A stretch of 64,000 bases of DNA from Diploscapter coronatus. Taxonomy: Eukaryota; Nematoda; Chromadorea; Rhabditida; Rhabditidae. A model generated the notes under the pieces. That model did not search any database. It was not told where the DNA came from and saw only the letters and a list, made by a program, of their open reading frames with translations. Made by a program: the position numbers and the translations under genes. Where the stretch lies: assembly GCA_964036155.1 (NCBI GenBank), contig OZ038422.1, positions 48,569,201 through 48,633,200 of the forward strand, in the 5' to 3' direction. Numbering within the stretch: the first letter of the stretch is position 1; every line of letters begins with the position of its first letter. Below are positions 36,625 through 48,398 of this stretch, in pieces.

Positions 36625-36707
36625 CTCGCCGCATGGCAGTGTAGTTAGCTGGTTGCGCCTCTGCGTCGAGTCTCGCCAACCGCTCACTTCATTGCCGTCC
36701 CGGCGAG
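36625..36707 (+). ncRNA. mir-34: mir-34 precursor hairpin
   Basis: The 5p arm, 36634-36655, starts TGGCAGTGTAGTTAGCTGG. As remembered, nematode miR-34 differs at only two of 22 positions (first base, and A for G inside GTGTAG) and the seed GGCAGTG is intact. The 3p arm, about 36677-36698, starts CAACCGCTCACTTC and ends CATTGCCGT, resembling miR-34b/c star strands. The 21-base loop is CG-rich. GGCAGTG, AGT, AGC and GGTTG pair in order with the 3p arm, and a perfect 7-bp lower stem, CTCGCCG/CGGCGAG (36625-36631, 36701-36707), closes the hairpin. mir-34 is a conserved regulator of stress response and ageing. It lies convergent to the GABA-B gene, 1.2 kb beyond its stop. The open frame 36461-36745 through it is explained by the RNA, not by a protein. 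Confidence 0.92.
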
Positions 36708-37933
36708 TTGACCATGTCATGGCTATTTGGACTAGAGGTAAGGCGTTTGTTTCGATTTTGTTTGCGAAAACTAGCAAACTCGAACAAATGATCATTTTGT
36801 TTCAAGTAACATAGAACTTTGGATTGGGAGAATCATATCTTTCATGCGTTTCGAGAAAAAATCTCACTGAAATTTTTGCGTTTTTTCGCGCGTAGGCCGA
36901 AATGTTATGATATTTCGGTGTTATGTTGTGCATATTTCTCTATGATTATGTTGTCCCTTTGCGGAGGTGTTCTTTTCCCTCGGCCGTCCGCCCCGCGCTG
37001 CTCAATCGATGGCTCGGCCGCTGCCCCCTTTTCCTCTCGGTCTTTTCCCCGCTCTTTTTCCCCCCAACCACCTGACAACGGGGCAAGAACACGCAAACAA
37101 AGACGCGAAAAAGTGAAAATTCAAATTTGAGAGTTAGAGACGTTAATTTGAACAAAAAAAACACAAAACACTTTACGCTACATTGAGCTGAGCTTGTACG
37201 TTAATTCGGTTATCTTTTGATATTTTCAGTAAGACTGTGCTACTTTCAAAGTTAGCTTTGTTGTTTGCAGTTTGAAGATCAAAAACTCGATAATTACAGG
37301 GAGAGTTTAAGTTTGTTCAGCTTCACCAAAATTGCGGGGTTATGAAATCTTATCTGTTGTTCCTCTCGGGGCATGTGACTGTTTTCTGCCACCTTGCAGT
37401 TTGTCTCTGAATCTTTTCCGACCTCTCGCAATGCATAACTATTTTCCTCGGACCGCTTTTGGGCAATCAATGAGCGCAGCCCCAGGCTTTTTTCCTCGCA
37501 AATGCTTATTAGGCTTCTGCATCAAGAAGTAATCTATGGAAGAGACGCAGGGGAAAGAAGGAAAAGGGAAAAACTCTGCCATTAACAATTTTATAAAGTT
37601 AACGCCAGAATGTTAGAAAGAATTATGTTAACTTCGCTTTTATGTTTTTCTTCGATAATTTAGCTTCACAGAGTATTCCTTGTGAGGGTTCTAGGATGGA
37701 ATGCAAAGATGAGATAAACAAGCTGGTCTTCGTGGAAAATGATATATGTTCGAGATTACCACATTGTTAGAAAAATAAACAAAGAAATAGATAAGCCCAA
37801 ACATGTGACAGAGATTATTAATGCATGACCAGTATTTATTCGGTTCTACAGGTAAAGAATAAACATCAACGATTACCGGAATGCTTGTTAATTCGTGGAA
37901 TGTATTGCTAAAAACTTAGATTTAAAAATAAAA
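36708..37933. other. mir-34 downstream region / GABA-B receptor 3' flank
   Basis: GC-rich start, then a polypyrimidine stretch at about 36960-37075 on the plus strand. No coding exon seen. A strong donor-like AGAG|GTAAGG at 36737, shortly after the hairpin, suggests the primary miRNA transcript may be spliced. Confidence 0.4.
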
Positions 37934-40900
37934 TTAAAGTAAAATTTCATCCGAAGAAGAGGAAGACAATTGCTCAATTTCATCTTCGTCGCTTAACTTC
38001 GTATAGCCTGCTTAAATTTAACGCTTAATATAAATCTGAAGCAATTTGCCAACCTGGCGTATTATCGTTGCATGGTTGTAGCTCTATTAACGTCGTTGTT
38101 AGAGTCGTTGGAGGTGAAGAAAAGGTGACGTGCTCTTCTAAATTAACATTGCTAAAGTGTTAATTGTGTTAGCGAATTATTGTTAATCGGCTAATTATCT
38201 ATACTTAATTATGTTAATTATCGACGTTAGTTACCCGAGAACCCACTTGTTGTCGTGGTCGTGTTGTTATTGTTGATGGGCACGTCCTTGAGCTTCGCTC
38301 TTTCCGAGGTCGATAATTGAAGTAACATCTCGAGTCGCTCTTTGCACTGACGAATGCGCTTGTCCTTCTGAAAAGAGATCAATTTTGTTTGAAGAGAGAT
38401 CTGACTTTTACCTCCTGTATCTCTCTGTCCAGATATTCGTTTTCGTTCTTCAATAGTTCATATCGTTTCAGTTCGCTCTTTGACATCGTCGGTTTTGTGA
38501 TGGAGCTGCCTCTACCTGCAATGTCAGAAGCGTTGCCGTTCGCGATCACCTTAAAATCATCAGTCAAAATAAAGTAACGAAAAATATGCGAACCTCATCA
38601 GCTGACGGTGGTACTTTGTGAATGTGCCTTATCTTAGGTCCGAATATTAGTCCGAGAGAAATATAGGAGCATAGTAACACTGAAGTGTCATGATATTAAA
38701 TAAAATGAACGTTTCAGTTTGACAAACCCGTAACAGAAACGAAGACAAAATTGGCATCAGCTAACCCTGGAGTTAACAAGGTTACTACTGGCCCGGTAAC
38801 CAAAGACAGGACTGCGACGTTATAAATCGCAAGACCGATTAGATGACTGTCGTTAACGAATCGTAGCTTCAAATTTCGGCACTCGTACGACAAAAATATG
38901 CCGAAGATTAATAGTAGACACTTGTAGCCGAGAAGTACCGCTAAATTTCGGGGATTAGCGAGCTTTAAACGAGTTTATTTAAACTATTAGCCAAGTGTTA
39001 AGCGAATGTAACAAACGTTAAAATTACCTATCCAAATTTCCTGCTGGCTGCTCCTGCACTGTTCCAGAACCGGCTCGATGACGGTGTCGATATCGTTGTT
39101 CAAAACGGCTTTTTCAGAAGCGTTAGGCAACTAAAATCGAGAATCCTCCATAAAACTTCAATTTTCCTTACAATAACTGCAAACTTCTGCTCGACCTTCT
39201 GCAGAGGGTCCAGAATGATCCAGATTATAGTAATTACCGTATCCAGTACTAGGAAAGCGACGACGACCCAGTAGAACCTTGAAGCGGGAATCGGCTGAAA
39301 AATTAAGCGTTACAGTATGATTTTGAACATATAATAATTTTCGTTCTAGGTTGTTAGCACTCCATGCTAAGTATTGATGTTACTTGCAAATCTGAAGTCT
39401 GAACATACGCTCCAACGCTAAATTTTTAAATATAGAATTTAGCATTGGAATCGATTTTAGGTGCTATGGATTTACGAGTAGGTTTCAAATAAGTATATTC
39501 CATCATGCTGGGGTGAAGTTTGCATCATCGTTCGTTCCTCAAGCGAAGGTAAGGATGTTGAACCACACAACAGCAAGAAATCGTGAGTGAGTGTCAATTA
39601 ACTAACCGACTAGTTAATTAGTTAGTGTGAGAGTTAATTAGTTGATTGCAGTTAATTGGTGCGGCTTACTGACTTAATTATCGTCTAATTATTGCACTCT
39701 TTTGTCCCTCGGATACTGTAGTGAAGATAGAATATTAGAAGTTATAAAGGGTATAAAATCTACATAAATCTAAAAATAAATAAATAAAATCTAATAGGAG
39801 ATACGTCTCTAAAGGTAATTGAAAATACGGTTATATGGAAAATGGAAAAATTTTGAAGTTTAAAACTAAATTTAGAAGCAAATAGTGTTCGGTAAGTCTT
39901 GCTCTATTAAACATCAAAGTTACTCAGACTTACCAAGCACGATAATAAGATAAATGGCAAAATCTACGATTTAAAGGGGAAATTTCGATGTAAAGACTGA
40001 AAAATCGGCTTTTCTAATAATCTGCTCAACGCTAAATAAAGATTACTAGAATTTAGCACTGGAGCAGATTTTCAGAGTGATCGATTTTTCACGGTCGATA
40101 AAAATATTGACCTGATTTAGGAAGGTCGATCTTCGTTCGAGTAGCGCGTCATATCCAGCTTGAGTTGATAATTTCCGCATAGGCTGCCGCCCCACCATCG
40201 AAGAAATCAAGGTGCGGATCCCGTCCCAGGGAGTTTCCTCTACGGGCTGAGCAAAACGTTAGAATATACCCTTATTGAAAAATCATATAGTTAAAAATCC
40301 CATGTATGAAAATAAGATGGTATGAAATTATATGGGGAAGCTTCATAACATGACGAAGATAGAAAAAAAGCAGATTTAAAGATTTTGAAAGAGAATATAT
40401 CCGATTTTCTATATTTCATGCACGGCAGTTGCGAAACTACGGTAGTTGCAAATAATATTGTGTGCGGTAGAATTGCAAATTTTTTACAAGCTGCGCCGTC
40501 TCTAGATACGCGAAAGGCTCTCTCACGTTTTCGAAAGTCTGAATCAGAAAAATGACTTAAAAAGAAAAATATCGGTCCAAAGAGGAAAGATTTCGAGTCA
40601 AACTTGGGATTTTCAGGGAAACTTAGAAAGGTCGTAACAACGTAGCATTGTAACATGCGAAATAGCACCTGAAACTAATCACTATCCTACCCCTTACCTC
40701 ATTTTAACCTATACTATTTCTCATGTTATGATGCTACGATTTTATGCTACTTCTAAAGTAATATTAAAAAATAAAAATCCCAAATTAGGCCCAGAAAATA
40801 GATATAACGGGAAAATCAAGCGACTGAAAGGTCAAAGATTTAAAGTAAGCCCAAAATAAGGGGTAGTTTTCGGCATGGCATGATGACGATGGTCTTACCT

Positions 40901-43900
40901 TATCACTTCCTGGATTCAATAATGGCTTATACTGCAATTTTATTGAAGACCGTATTTTGTCTTGTTGTTAGATGTAACAAGCGTAAATATAGCAAATTTA
41001 TGTGTTGCGAAAAGCGTTAGACATTTTTATCGATTATTTTAAAATGCATCAAAATCTCAGCCACAGCATATAGCGCATGACGCTAGCGAAAATTGACGAA
41101 AAATGTTGTTAATTTTCGAAAATTCAGATTTTCAGAGAAATTTGTGACACGACTTACCTCATCCTTTTGCCGTAACGCTAATTGCTGGTTTTCCGTAGCG
41201 CCCATACGGTGGACAATCCAGACCTTGGCAAACATAGAACCATACGCCAGAGTGAACCCGTAGAGAAGGATGGTTAGACGGGTCTAATAATTATTTATAA
41301 AATCAAGATATGCTATTGTTTTAAAATTTATGTAATTTGCATTAGAAGTAGTGGCATATCTTAATATCTTAAATATGACATAATCTAAAAGCTCACATGG
41401 CAAAGTATGGAAAACACCGTGTTCGAAATCCTTATATTGTCCGGGGGAAATCCAAGGAAGATCAGAGAAAACAGGCATAAAATACAGCCTCCGATCAGAA
41501 TATAGTTACATTCGGGCTGGGACTGCACGATAATGCTAAATTGCCTTTGATATTTTAGGATTTCACATATTTCCTGTATTCTTACGTTCTGGTAGAGTTT
41601 CGACGGATATAGATACATATCGCAATAGCAAGTCCGACACCTATTAACGCGAACAGAGAGACGGAATAGTAGAGCTTAAGTTCTAGATTATAAGAATAAA
41701 AGTTAAATTCCAATATACGAGTCTTGAAACAGTAATAAGGTTCTTCTTAATAATGGTGGAGTCCGGCGGTGGACCCCTTTCCGTGAACCATTTCTCCTTG
41801 TCGAACCATTCCAGTTCCTGCTTATTGCTATCGTAATAACCCATTAGGACGTATTTACCATCTGAAATTTCGAACCATCTACTCGAAAATGGTATTTCGG
41901 TACCTTGCATCTGCTCAATTTGTGTTTTAGCGATACGATCACCAGAGTCGGAAAACATGACTTGGCCCTAAAGTTACCAAATCCTAAGTGGTGAAAGACC
42001 CAAAAATGGTACCGAGACTCCAATGAACGAGGTATTCCGAACACATTCGTACAAAGTCTGGGAAATCGTCCCGTTTTCATAGTTGAAATGTTCCAGCTTC
42101 ACTCCATACGGGAGTCGCTCTTTAGCGCATTTGAAGGCTAAGGCAAGGGCCCTGAAATGGTATCAATCTCCTAGAGATATGTGGAATCCTGCAAGTGCTG
42201 CACGGTATTATGGGCTGAGCCATTTTTCGCTTTTGAAGAGAGAGAGAGAGACCACGTCCATCGGATCATGTGGTACTTGTAGAGACTCGTATTAGTTTGA
42301 AGAAGTGATAAAGTGCTTTGTATTTCCCACCAAATTTTCGCTTTCATTTTTCCCCTTTTTTATTACTCTCCTGTCTTCACACGCTATTTGTCCTCTCCTT
42401 TTCCTCATACTTCTAGCGGAAAGCGGCGAATAACTGATAAGAGACCGATGACATATAGTAGTGCGTTGAACATTAGCAAGCCATTTAGTAAATTTAGTAA
42501 AGGTTTCGGCCTTCTCCTTTGCAATAACTTTGGTATATTTAGCGTTTTTAAGTGAGAGATAAGCGAAAATGGAGAGACGAATAGGAAATGAGAAAAAATG
42601 GGGAAGCGGAAATTTTGTGGGAAATAGAGGGTACTTACCAGACTGCATCATAAGCCAAGGGTGCTTCAGGATAACCACCCGCGTTTGCGGGATCAGTAAC
42701 CAACTTCTCGTTCAACCGTCGTTGGAACTCTTGTCCAGTCATGCCCGTCTGTGACATGACGTCCTTCCCCGCCAACATGATGCTCTCCGTGGTAAAGTGG
42801 TACTGTGCGGCAGTTCTCATCTAAATTATCTCTAGAGAAAGCTCAACCCCTTTTGAAACAAGATTTTTGCCATAATTCTACCTCATCAGCGGTGCAACGT
42901 AGGTGTTCTTCTACGGGAGGGATGTACCAGGTGTCGGCATACCAACCGATGAACACCCAGACGTACCGAGGGCCGTAGAGCTTGTGTCGATACGCCTAAT
43001 CAATTTGCTGATAAATTGTATGTTTTCAGGAATTTTACCTGACATAATACTTTGCGAGCTTCAGTCTCATAGAACAACCCCACGATGATTCTAGCGTCTT
43101 GACGAACCAATGTTTTTATCGCGTCGGTGGGATCTCCGTAGAAGCTCTGACGATCGGCGCGAATATTGTTCTTCCGACAGAGCTCCTGAGATTCAAAAGG
43201 TCGACACTAGTAAAGTTCTGAGCTTACCTCCAGGTCCTTCGAGGTCGAGGTAAAGACTTCTTCCACTGATTCAAGTATGCTGATCCTTTTCCAATTAAAC
43301 TTCTCAAACAAACTCAATCGAGTCGGATTCTGCATATTCGCTGATGGGTGAGTTCGGAACAAGGTTGGGAATCTCTCCCTGTTCGACAGAGCTGGGGAAC
43401 TTCCTCCGTAGGATATCTGGGAGCAAAACTTTATTCCCAAACTGTCTGGGAGCAAGAGTTACCACAACAAGATTCCACACGGGGGCAGCTCCAGCGATGA
43501 GTGTCGTCACGGTACTGCATCCTGCCAAAAGCATGAGTTTCGTTGGAGGTGTATAAAGGAAGTCATAGAGTTGCTGAGACGCAAGACCTGGCTGGCACTA
43601 AATTGAGAAATTGTTTTCGGATGCTCCCACAAATTTTCCCGCAAACCTTAGAGTTAGAGACGTTGATGTTCAGCTTGTAGCCGGGGATGATGTCCAACCG
43701 ATTGTTCACGTCTTCCAGCGCCATGAGCACTGCGGGACGGCACGCCTAATTTTGGACAAAAACAATGAAATACCCAGGTAGAGTTGAACTTTTTCCAAAA
43801 ATAAGAATCAAGATTGTTACCTCTCCGCCGGCCCAGCCACCCGAGCCGGACTCCATCGGGAATGTTCCCGCGATGTGCAGAGTGACCCGCTCATCGAGTG

Positions 43901-43949
43901 ATGAGGATAGTGTAGAAAATAGTAGGAAAATCGATACTTGCAAAATCAT
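37934..43949 (-). CDS. gbb-1: GABA-B receptor subunit 1
   Basis: Class C GPCR that binds GABA and works as an obligate heterodimer with subunit 2 (GBB-2) to inhibit neurons through Gi/o. Start at 43949 gives signal peptide [17 protein letters not shown] and then [16 protein letters not shown]. The Venus-flytrap domain is unmistakable: [70 protein letters not shown] and [10 protein letters not shown]1 is near 41600-41660 and TM2 near 41400-41550. The ICL2 exons include [17 protein letters not shown] and, near 40120-40250, a [14 protein letters not shown] insert typical of nematode GBB-1. Later TMs lie at 38590-39290. The C-terminal coiled coil is near 38300-38520 ([18 protein letters not shown]), the likely dimer contact. 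It ends [10 protein letters not shown] at 37934, as in C. elegans. Confidence 0.96.
39410..39450. repeat. Short palindromic repeat in gbb-1 intron, copy 1
   Basis: CTCCAACGCTAAATTT (39410-39425) is inverted as GAATTTAGCATTGGAA (39435-39450) around a 9-base loop. Related to the palindrome at 40019-40070 in the neighbouring intron. Confidence 0.55.
40019..40070. repeat. Short palindromic repeat in gbb-1 intron, copy 2
   Basis: AATCTGCTCAACGCTAAAT (40019-40037) and ATTTAGCACTGGAGCAGATT (40051-40070) form a near-perfect inverted repeat. Shares the CTCMA-GCTAAAT core with copy 1. Confidence 0.6.
42195..42290. mobile_element. MITE-like palindromic element, family A copy 4 (diverged)
   Basis: In a gbb-1 intron. 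Blocks in family order: CACGGTATTATGGGCTGAGC, TTTTTCGCTTTTGAAGAG, (GA)n, CCACGTCC and TGTGGTACTTGTAGAGAC, matching the order of 27219-27328. Confidence 0.4.
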
Positions 43950-44654
43950 AGCGTCATTTCTCTGCAAATCGTGTTGGAAAAAATTGGTTTTGACTGGGGG
44001 AATAAAGCCTCCCAAAGTATGGAGGGCTAGAGAAACAGAAGCGACGTTGACATGGCACTTTGATAAATCGACTTCCAGGGAAAAGCCAGGAAGGGGTGAG
44101 AAAGAGAAAGTGGCAATAATATAAGTGAGGAGAGGAGAGAGAAGCAAACAAATGATGCAATCTAAGAATGAGAAGAGGAGAGCAGTGTAATCCGGAGGAC
44201 ACTACTCGGAAAGATCGAATTTTTGAAAGGTGTCTGACGTAAATATTTTGATCTAATAATAAGTTCGTCAACTTTAAAATTAGCATAGCTTACTATCGCT
44301 GAAGGAATAGAATTAATGAATGCATGCTAGTTTTTAACGTCTAAGAACTTCAAGGTGGTCCAATATCTTTAGAATTAGAAAATGAAATTATAATTTAAAT
44401 CAGAAAGTGTTGAGTTTTGAAATTTCAAGAGAAATTAGATTATGAAATTTCGAAAGACTGGAAAAAACCCTCCCAAAATATGGATAAAGCGCTCCGCAAC
44501 TTTATGGAGAATGACTTGGAAGAATCTAAAGAATCGAAGGGGAAGGGGAAATATGCTGATGGATGTTGGAGTTTTTGAGAAGCAAAGAATGCTTTTCCTT
44601 TTCCTTCTTCAGGAGGCCCGGAGCCCGACCTTATGGCCCCTCTTCTTTGCGCAA

Positions 44655-44683
44655 GAATACACTACTACAAACAAGGGTGCCAG
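44655..44683. repeat. 29-base perfect direct repeat, copy 1
   Basis: Begins GAATACACTACTACAAAC and ends GGGTGCCAG; identical to 44952-44980, about 297 bases away. Similarity continues weakly for some 40 bases downstream in both copies. Confidence 0.8.
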
Positions 44684-44951
44684 GGACAAAAGAGCTAAAG
44701 CCAGAAAATCTTCTAAGCTAGACCAGGGGAGATTTTGAGGCGAATTTCAAAAAATTAGCAAGTCACAAATTTGATTTTCAATTTTCTAAACTATGAAACG
44801 GGAATTTTATTTAAATCCAGCTTACCGCTTTTATTAGTCGCTATTATGACGTCATCATGCATATTGAAGTTGTTAAAAATCAGGTTTAATGTCGAAATTT
44901 TGAAGAAAATATTGTAAAAGGTAGCAAACAAAGATTTTCGTATTTTTTTCT

Positions 44952-44980
44952 GAATACACTACTACAAACAAGGGTGCCAG
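44952..44980. repeat. 29-base perfect direct repeat, copy 2
   Basis: Identical to 44655-44683; see that entry. Confidence 0.8.
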
Positions 44981-45714
44981 AGGCTAAATCCAAGAAAGGG
45001 TCCAAAGTAAGATGGGGACCCCTGACGCAAAATAGATGCGAATTTATCGGATGACGAAAAATAGCAAGAAAATCTAAGAGAACTTAGGATACAAATCCTT
45101 GGAGAATAAATGGGATAAGAAGAAGAAACAAACAATGATGCTAGAAAAGTAATTGAGACTGAAATAAGATTTGAGAATAAGATTTGAAAACCAATTCAAA
45201 ACTGCATGATAGTATATTTTTACAATATTTTTTAAAACAAAGTTGTTAGAAATAAATTTTATTGTTAGCAATAGAGAAAAATGTGTCGAAATTTATCGAT
45301 ATAAATACGTCGGTGCTAAATAAAGGACCTTATTTGAAATGCACTGAAAATCCGTCGACGGTTGGAATTTTAGCATGAAAATTTCCGCTCGAAAGACCGA
45401 CTTCAGATATTTTCCCGTCCCATTCCTGCCACCGCATTCGATTTATTCTAAGCGCAGTTAAGCCCCGATGAAGAGTATATTATTCGAGAAAATGGGAATT
45501 GCTTGGTGCTGCCGAGAGTGCAAATATGAGCAAAAATGTTCCCGAATTAAGATTTTGCTCTCGGAGAAATGTTCCCAATCGAAATTTCCTCTGAAAAATG
45601 TCTAAATATTTATCCTCGTTCCCAGATAAGGTTTCCAATCAAAATCCTCATATGATTTATTCTTCAAAAAATCACAACATATACACATATATCACACGTT
45701 TATTTATGATATCA

Positions 45715-47806
45715 TTAATTCGAAATATCCACTCGTTCCGGTGAATCCACTTCTAGTTCAGTTTGCTCAGCAACAATTGGTTCTTTGTTCTCCCAGGCTT
45801 CATTTAAAACAAGACTTCTGGCGATATGACTTGAAGCAGTTTCATAGAGCACGGTAGCTATGACTTCATCGTCTATCTGGAATTAATCCATTTTTGAATT
45901 AGTAAATTTAGACCATATTTTTAAAATTTAAACCTCATATTCTACGCCTTCCTGATCATCAAACTCGTTCGAGTAAGGCGTCGGCGCGCTGTCCAAAGAG
46001 TCGATATGGGACATGTCCAACTTTGGAATGCTTAAATTATTTAAATTTAAGTAATGCTTGTTGTCAATTTAACATACTCGACAGGCTTATAGACGTGATT
46101 CGGATTTTCTAACACTTTCCTTAGATTCTCGGTATCTTTTTGCAATTGGTCTATGATTTCACGAAGATGGTCGTTTTCATCTCTGAAATTCGTCTTTTTT
46201 TTCTTTTTATTTTTCAAAGGCAAACCTTAAATGATGAAGTTGTCCGGTGGTTTGTTCGATTTTTTCAACTAAATTCTGAACTTGCTTCCGGAACTTCCTT
46301 TCGGTAGTCTCTTTTTCGACTTTCAAGCGTCTAATAACTTCCACTAGTTCATCCTCTTCATAGTGCTCTGAAAATGAACATATATGTTGAAGTTTAATAG
46401 CATTACCCGATAGGACGCTAGAATTCGGTAATTTTCCATTCGGAATTATAGCATTAGAGTCACTTTCAGAGTGACTATATCGCTTTATTCTTCTCAACGT
46501 CGCTAATTCGGTCTTCATCTGTCTAAGTCGCTCCTTTAACTTGGAATTTTGCTCCATGTACTGTTTAGCTAATCTGAAAATTAGTATATTGACAGGAAAT
46601 TAAAATAATTGTTAAAATCAACAAATCCATACTCGATTTTCCGTTTCGTATTCTTGACTAATTCTTGACTATGATTGGATTCGTCGATTGAGGGAGCCTT
46701 GATTTGATCCACTGTTATTTCTCCGTTAGACAATGCCACCAATTGATTATGCAATTCACTGAAAACAGAAATAAACATCGTAACAAATTTCCTGTCTTTA
46801 TCTTTGTTTTCGCTTACTCAATAGCAACGCTTTGCGCTTCGACCGTTTGTTCGAGCTCGATCTCCTTCTGTTTTATTGAGGCAAACGTCATCGCCATCTG
46901 GGTGTCGTTTAACTCAGCCGGTTGGAACTGCAACCTTGATTTTTGGCAAAAACTTTCCGATCTTCATCAAAATTATCGATTTTTTTTTGCGAAAAATGAA
47001 ATATTTTACTTCAAATTACCCTATTAGTCATCAACATTTGCAAGTGAGCTTCCCTCCTTGCAGCTTCTCGCGACAATTTGTGAAGCTTCGTTTGAAGGAT
47101 ACGATTGTCCAGTTGAAGCTGGGTGTTGACCTAAAGTATTAATTTTATACTAATTTTCATATTAATGTAGACCAAGTTCAAAAGGATATCGTGTATTCTA
47201 GTAAACTTTATATGCCCCTTCAAATGCGCCTAATATTAATATCGAATTCTGACATAGTTCAGACCTATAAAAGGTGAATATTCAAATTCGTACCTTCTTA
47301 GCCTTAAGTAGCTCCTCTTGCATATCATCGATCCTCTCTCGACTACTAGATCTTCCGTATTTGTATCCTGAGCTCAATCGACCTCGACTTATCAGCCTCT
47401 TGCCTCGTGTTTCATCAACCGATCGGCCTCTTTCAATGAAATTTGGTAAGTCTGAAAAAGATTATTCTTAATTTAGAGCCATTAATAAAAGTATTGCGAT
47501 ATCAATCAACGAAGTTTATATTTTTATAAACTCACCAAGTACTTTCTTAGACTTTGCCATATAACTATTAGTAATCACCAACTTTAAGAACTTATGAAAT
47601 CGCTTACCTTGAGAAGTCGAGGGCATAGAGTTTTTATACGAAACACTTTCTGCTATTCCGTAGATTTTTCGGACCTCTTCTAGACGTTTCTTAGATTCGA
47701 GCAGTACTGGGGGCAGCATTCCGGCTAAAAATAAAAAATGGAAATTTTTAAAGAAAATTTACTTACCCTTTTTCGAACTAGCAGATTTCAAACGCTCTTT
47801 CGACAT
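45715..47806 (-). CDS. Coiled-coil protein, unknown family
   Basis: Start at 47806 (MSKERLKSASSKKG), many short exons, stop at 45715. A basic N-terminus (ESKKRLEEVRKIYG) is followed by an Arg/Ser-rich stretch (GKRLISRGRLSSGYKYGRSS). Then come long heptad-rich helices over several exons: RERIDDMQEELLKAKK, QLDNRILQTKLHKLSREAAR, IKQKEIELEQTVEAQ, KLKERLRQMKTELATLRRIK, VIRRLKVEKETTERKFRKQV and HLREIIDQLQKDTENLRKVL. The last two exons form an acidic tail ending in SPERVDISN. It looks like a structural or scaffold protein. The DNRILQTKLHKL...RR block weakly recalls ciliary coiled-coil proteins such as IQCE or lebercilin, but that is not enough to name it. Confidence 0.7.
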
Positions 47807-48398
47807 GCTCTAAAATGAGACTTAAAGCAAAAATGAATTTGGTCTGAGGCAATTTTTTACCCAAGTGGAGCGATTTATTATGTGAAAATTGCGAGGATTA
47901 TCCGGTAAATTTTGCTACAAATCGCTTCGAACCAAAAAATTCACTTGATAAGAAAGGATCTGATAATGGATAAAAGATATGTGTATAATCTGACAAGTGT
48001 TTGAATCGGACAAAGCTTCTATATTTTGTTACCCTTGGCAACCAAGAAAATATTAGCGAGCGCAGAGAAAGCGTGGGAAAATTGGAGATTACTTGAAATG
48101 GAGAGAGAAAAAGAAAGGTTATAAAATCTACAGACTCAATTAGGTACGCTCTCCGCATTACTGATGCATGCTGTCAGTAGAAATATTTTAATTTGTAGCA
48201 TAGAAACGTAAAGTATCACGATTTATTGAAGAAAATGTCGAAAATATAACCGGTATCATAAAAGTTGAAAACTTATGAGGAATCAAATCTTGAAATTATG
48301 GATGATCACAGGGAAAATAGCGAAATTTCAAATAACGTACAGATTTTGAGCAATAGTATTTTAGATCTGAGGTAAGTGAATTGAAAATCTCGAAATTC

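Larger units (their letters stand above)
43950..45714. other. Intergenic, upstream of gbb-1
   Basis: Expected gbb-1 promoter and 3' flank of the coiled-coil gene. No coding exon recognised. The plus-strand frame 44442-44738 contains one copy of a 29-base direct repeat and has no splice context. Confidence 0.5.

Noticed and set aside
36461..36814. 117-codon plus-strand ORF around the mir-34 hairpin
   Set aside because: The stop-free stretch coincides with the GC-rich primary miRNA region, the frame has no domain, and its best feature (GSVVSWLR) is the translation of the miRNA itself.
44442..44738. 98-codon plus-strand ORF
   Set aside because: Lies upstream of gbb-1 on the opposite strand, contains the 29-base repeat, is Lys/Arg-rich by composition and has no partner exon or homologue I recognise.
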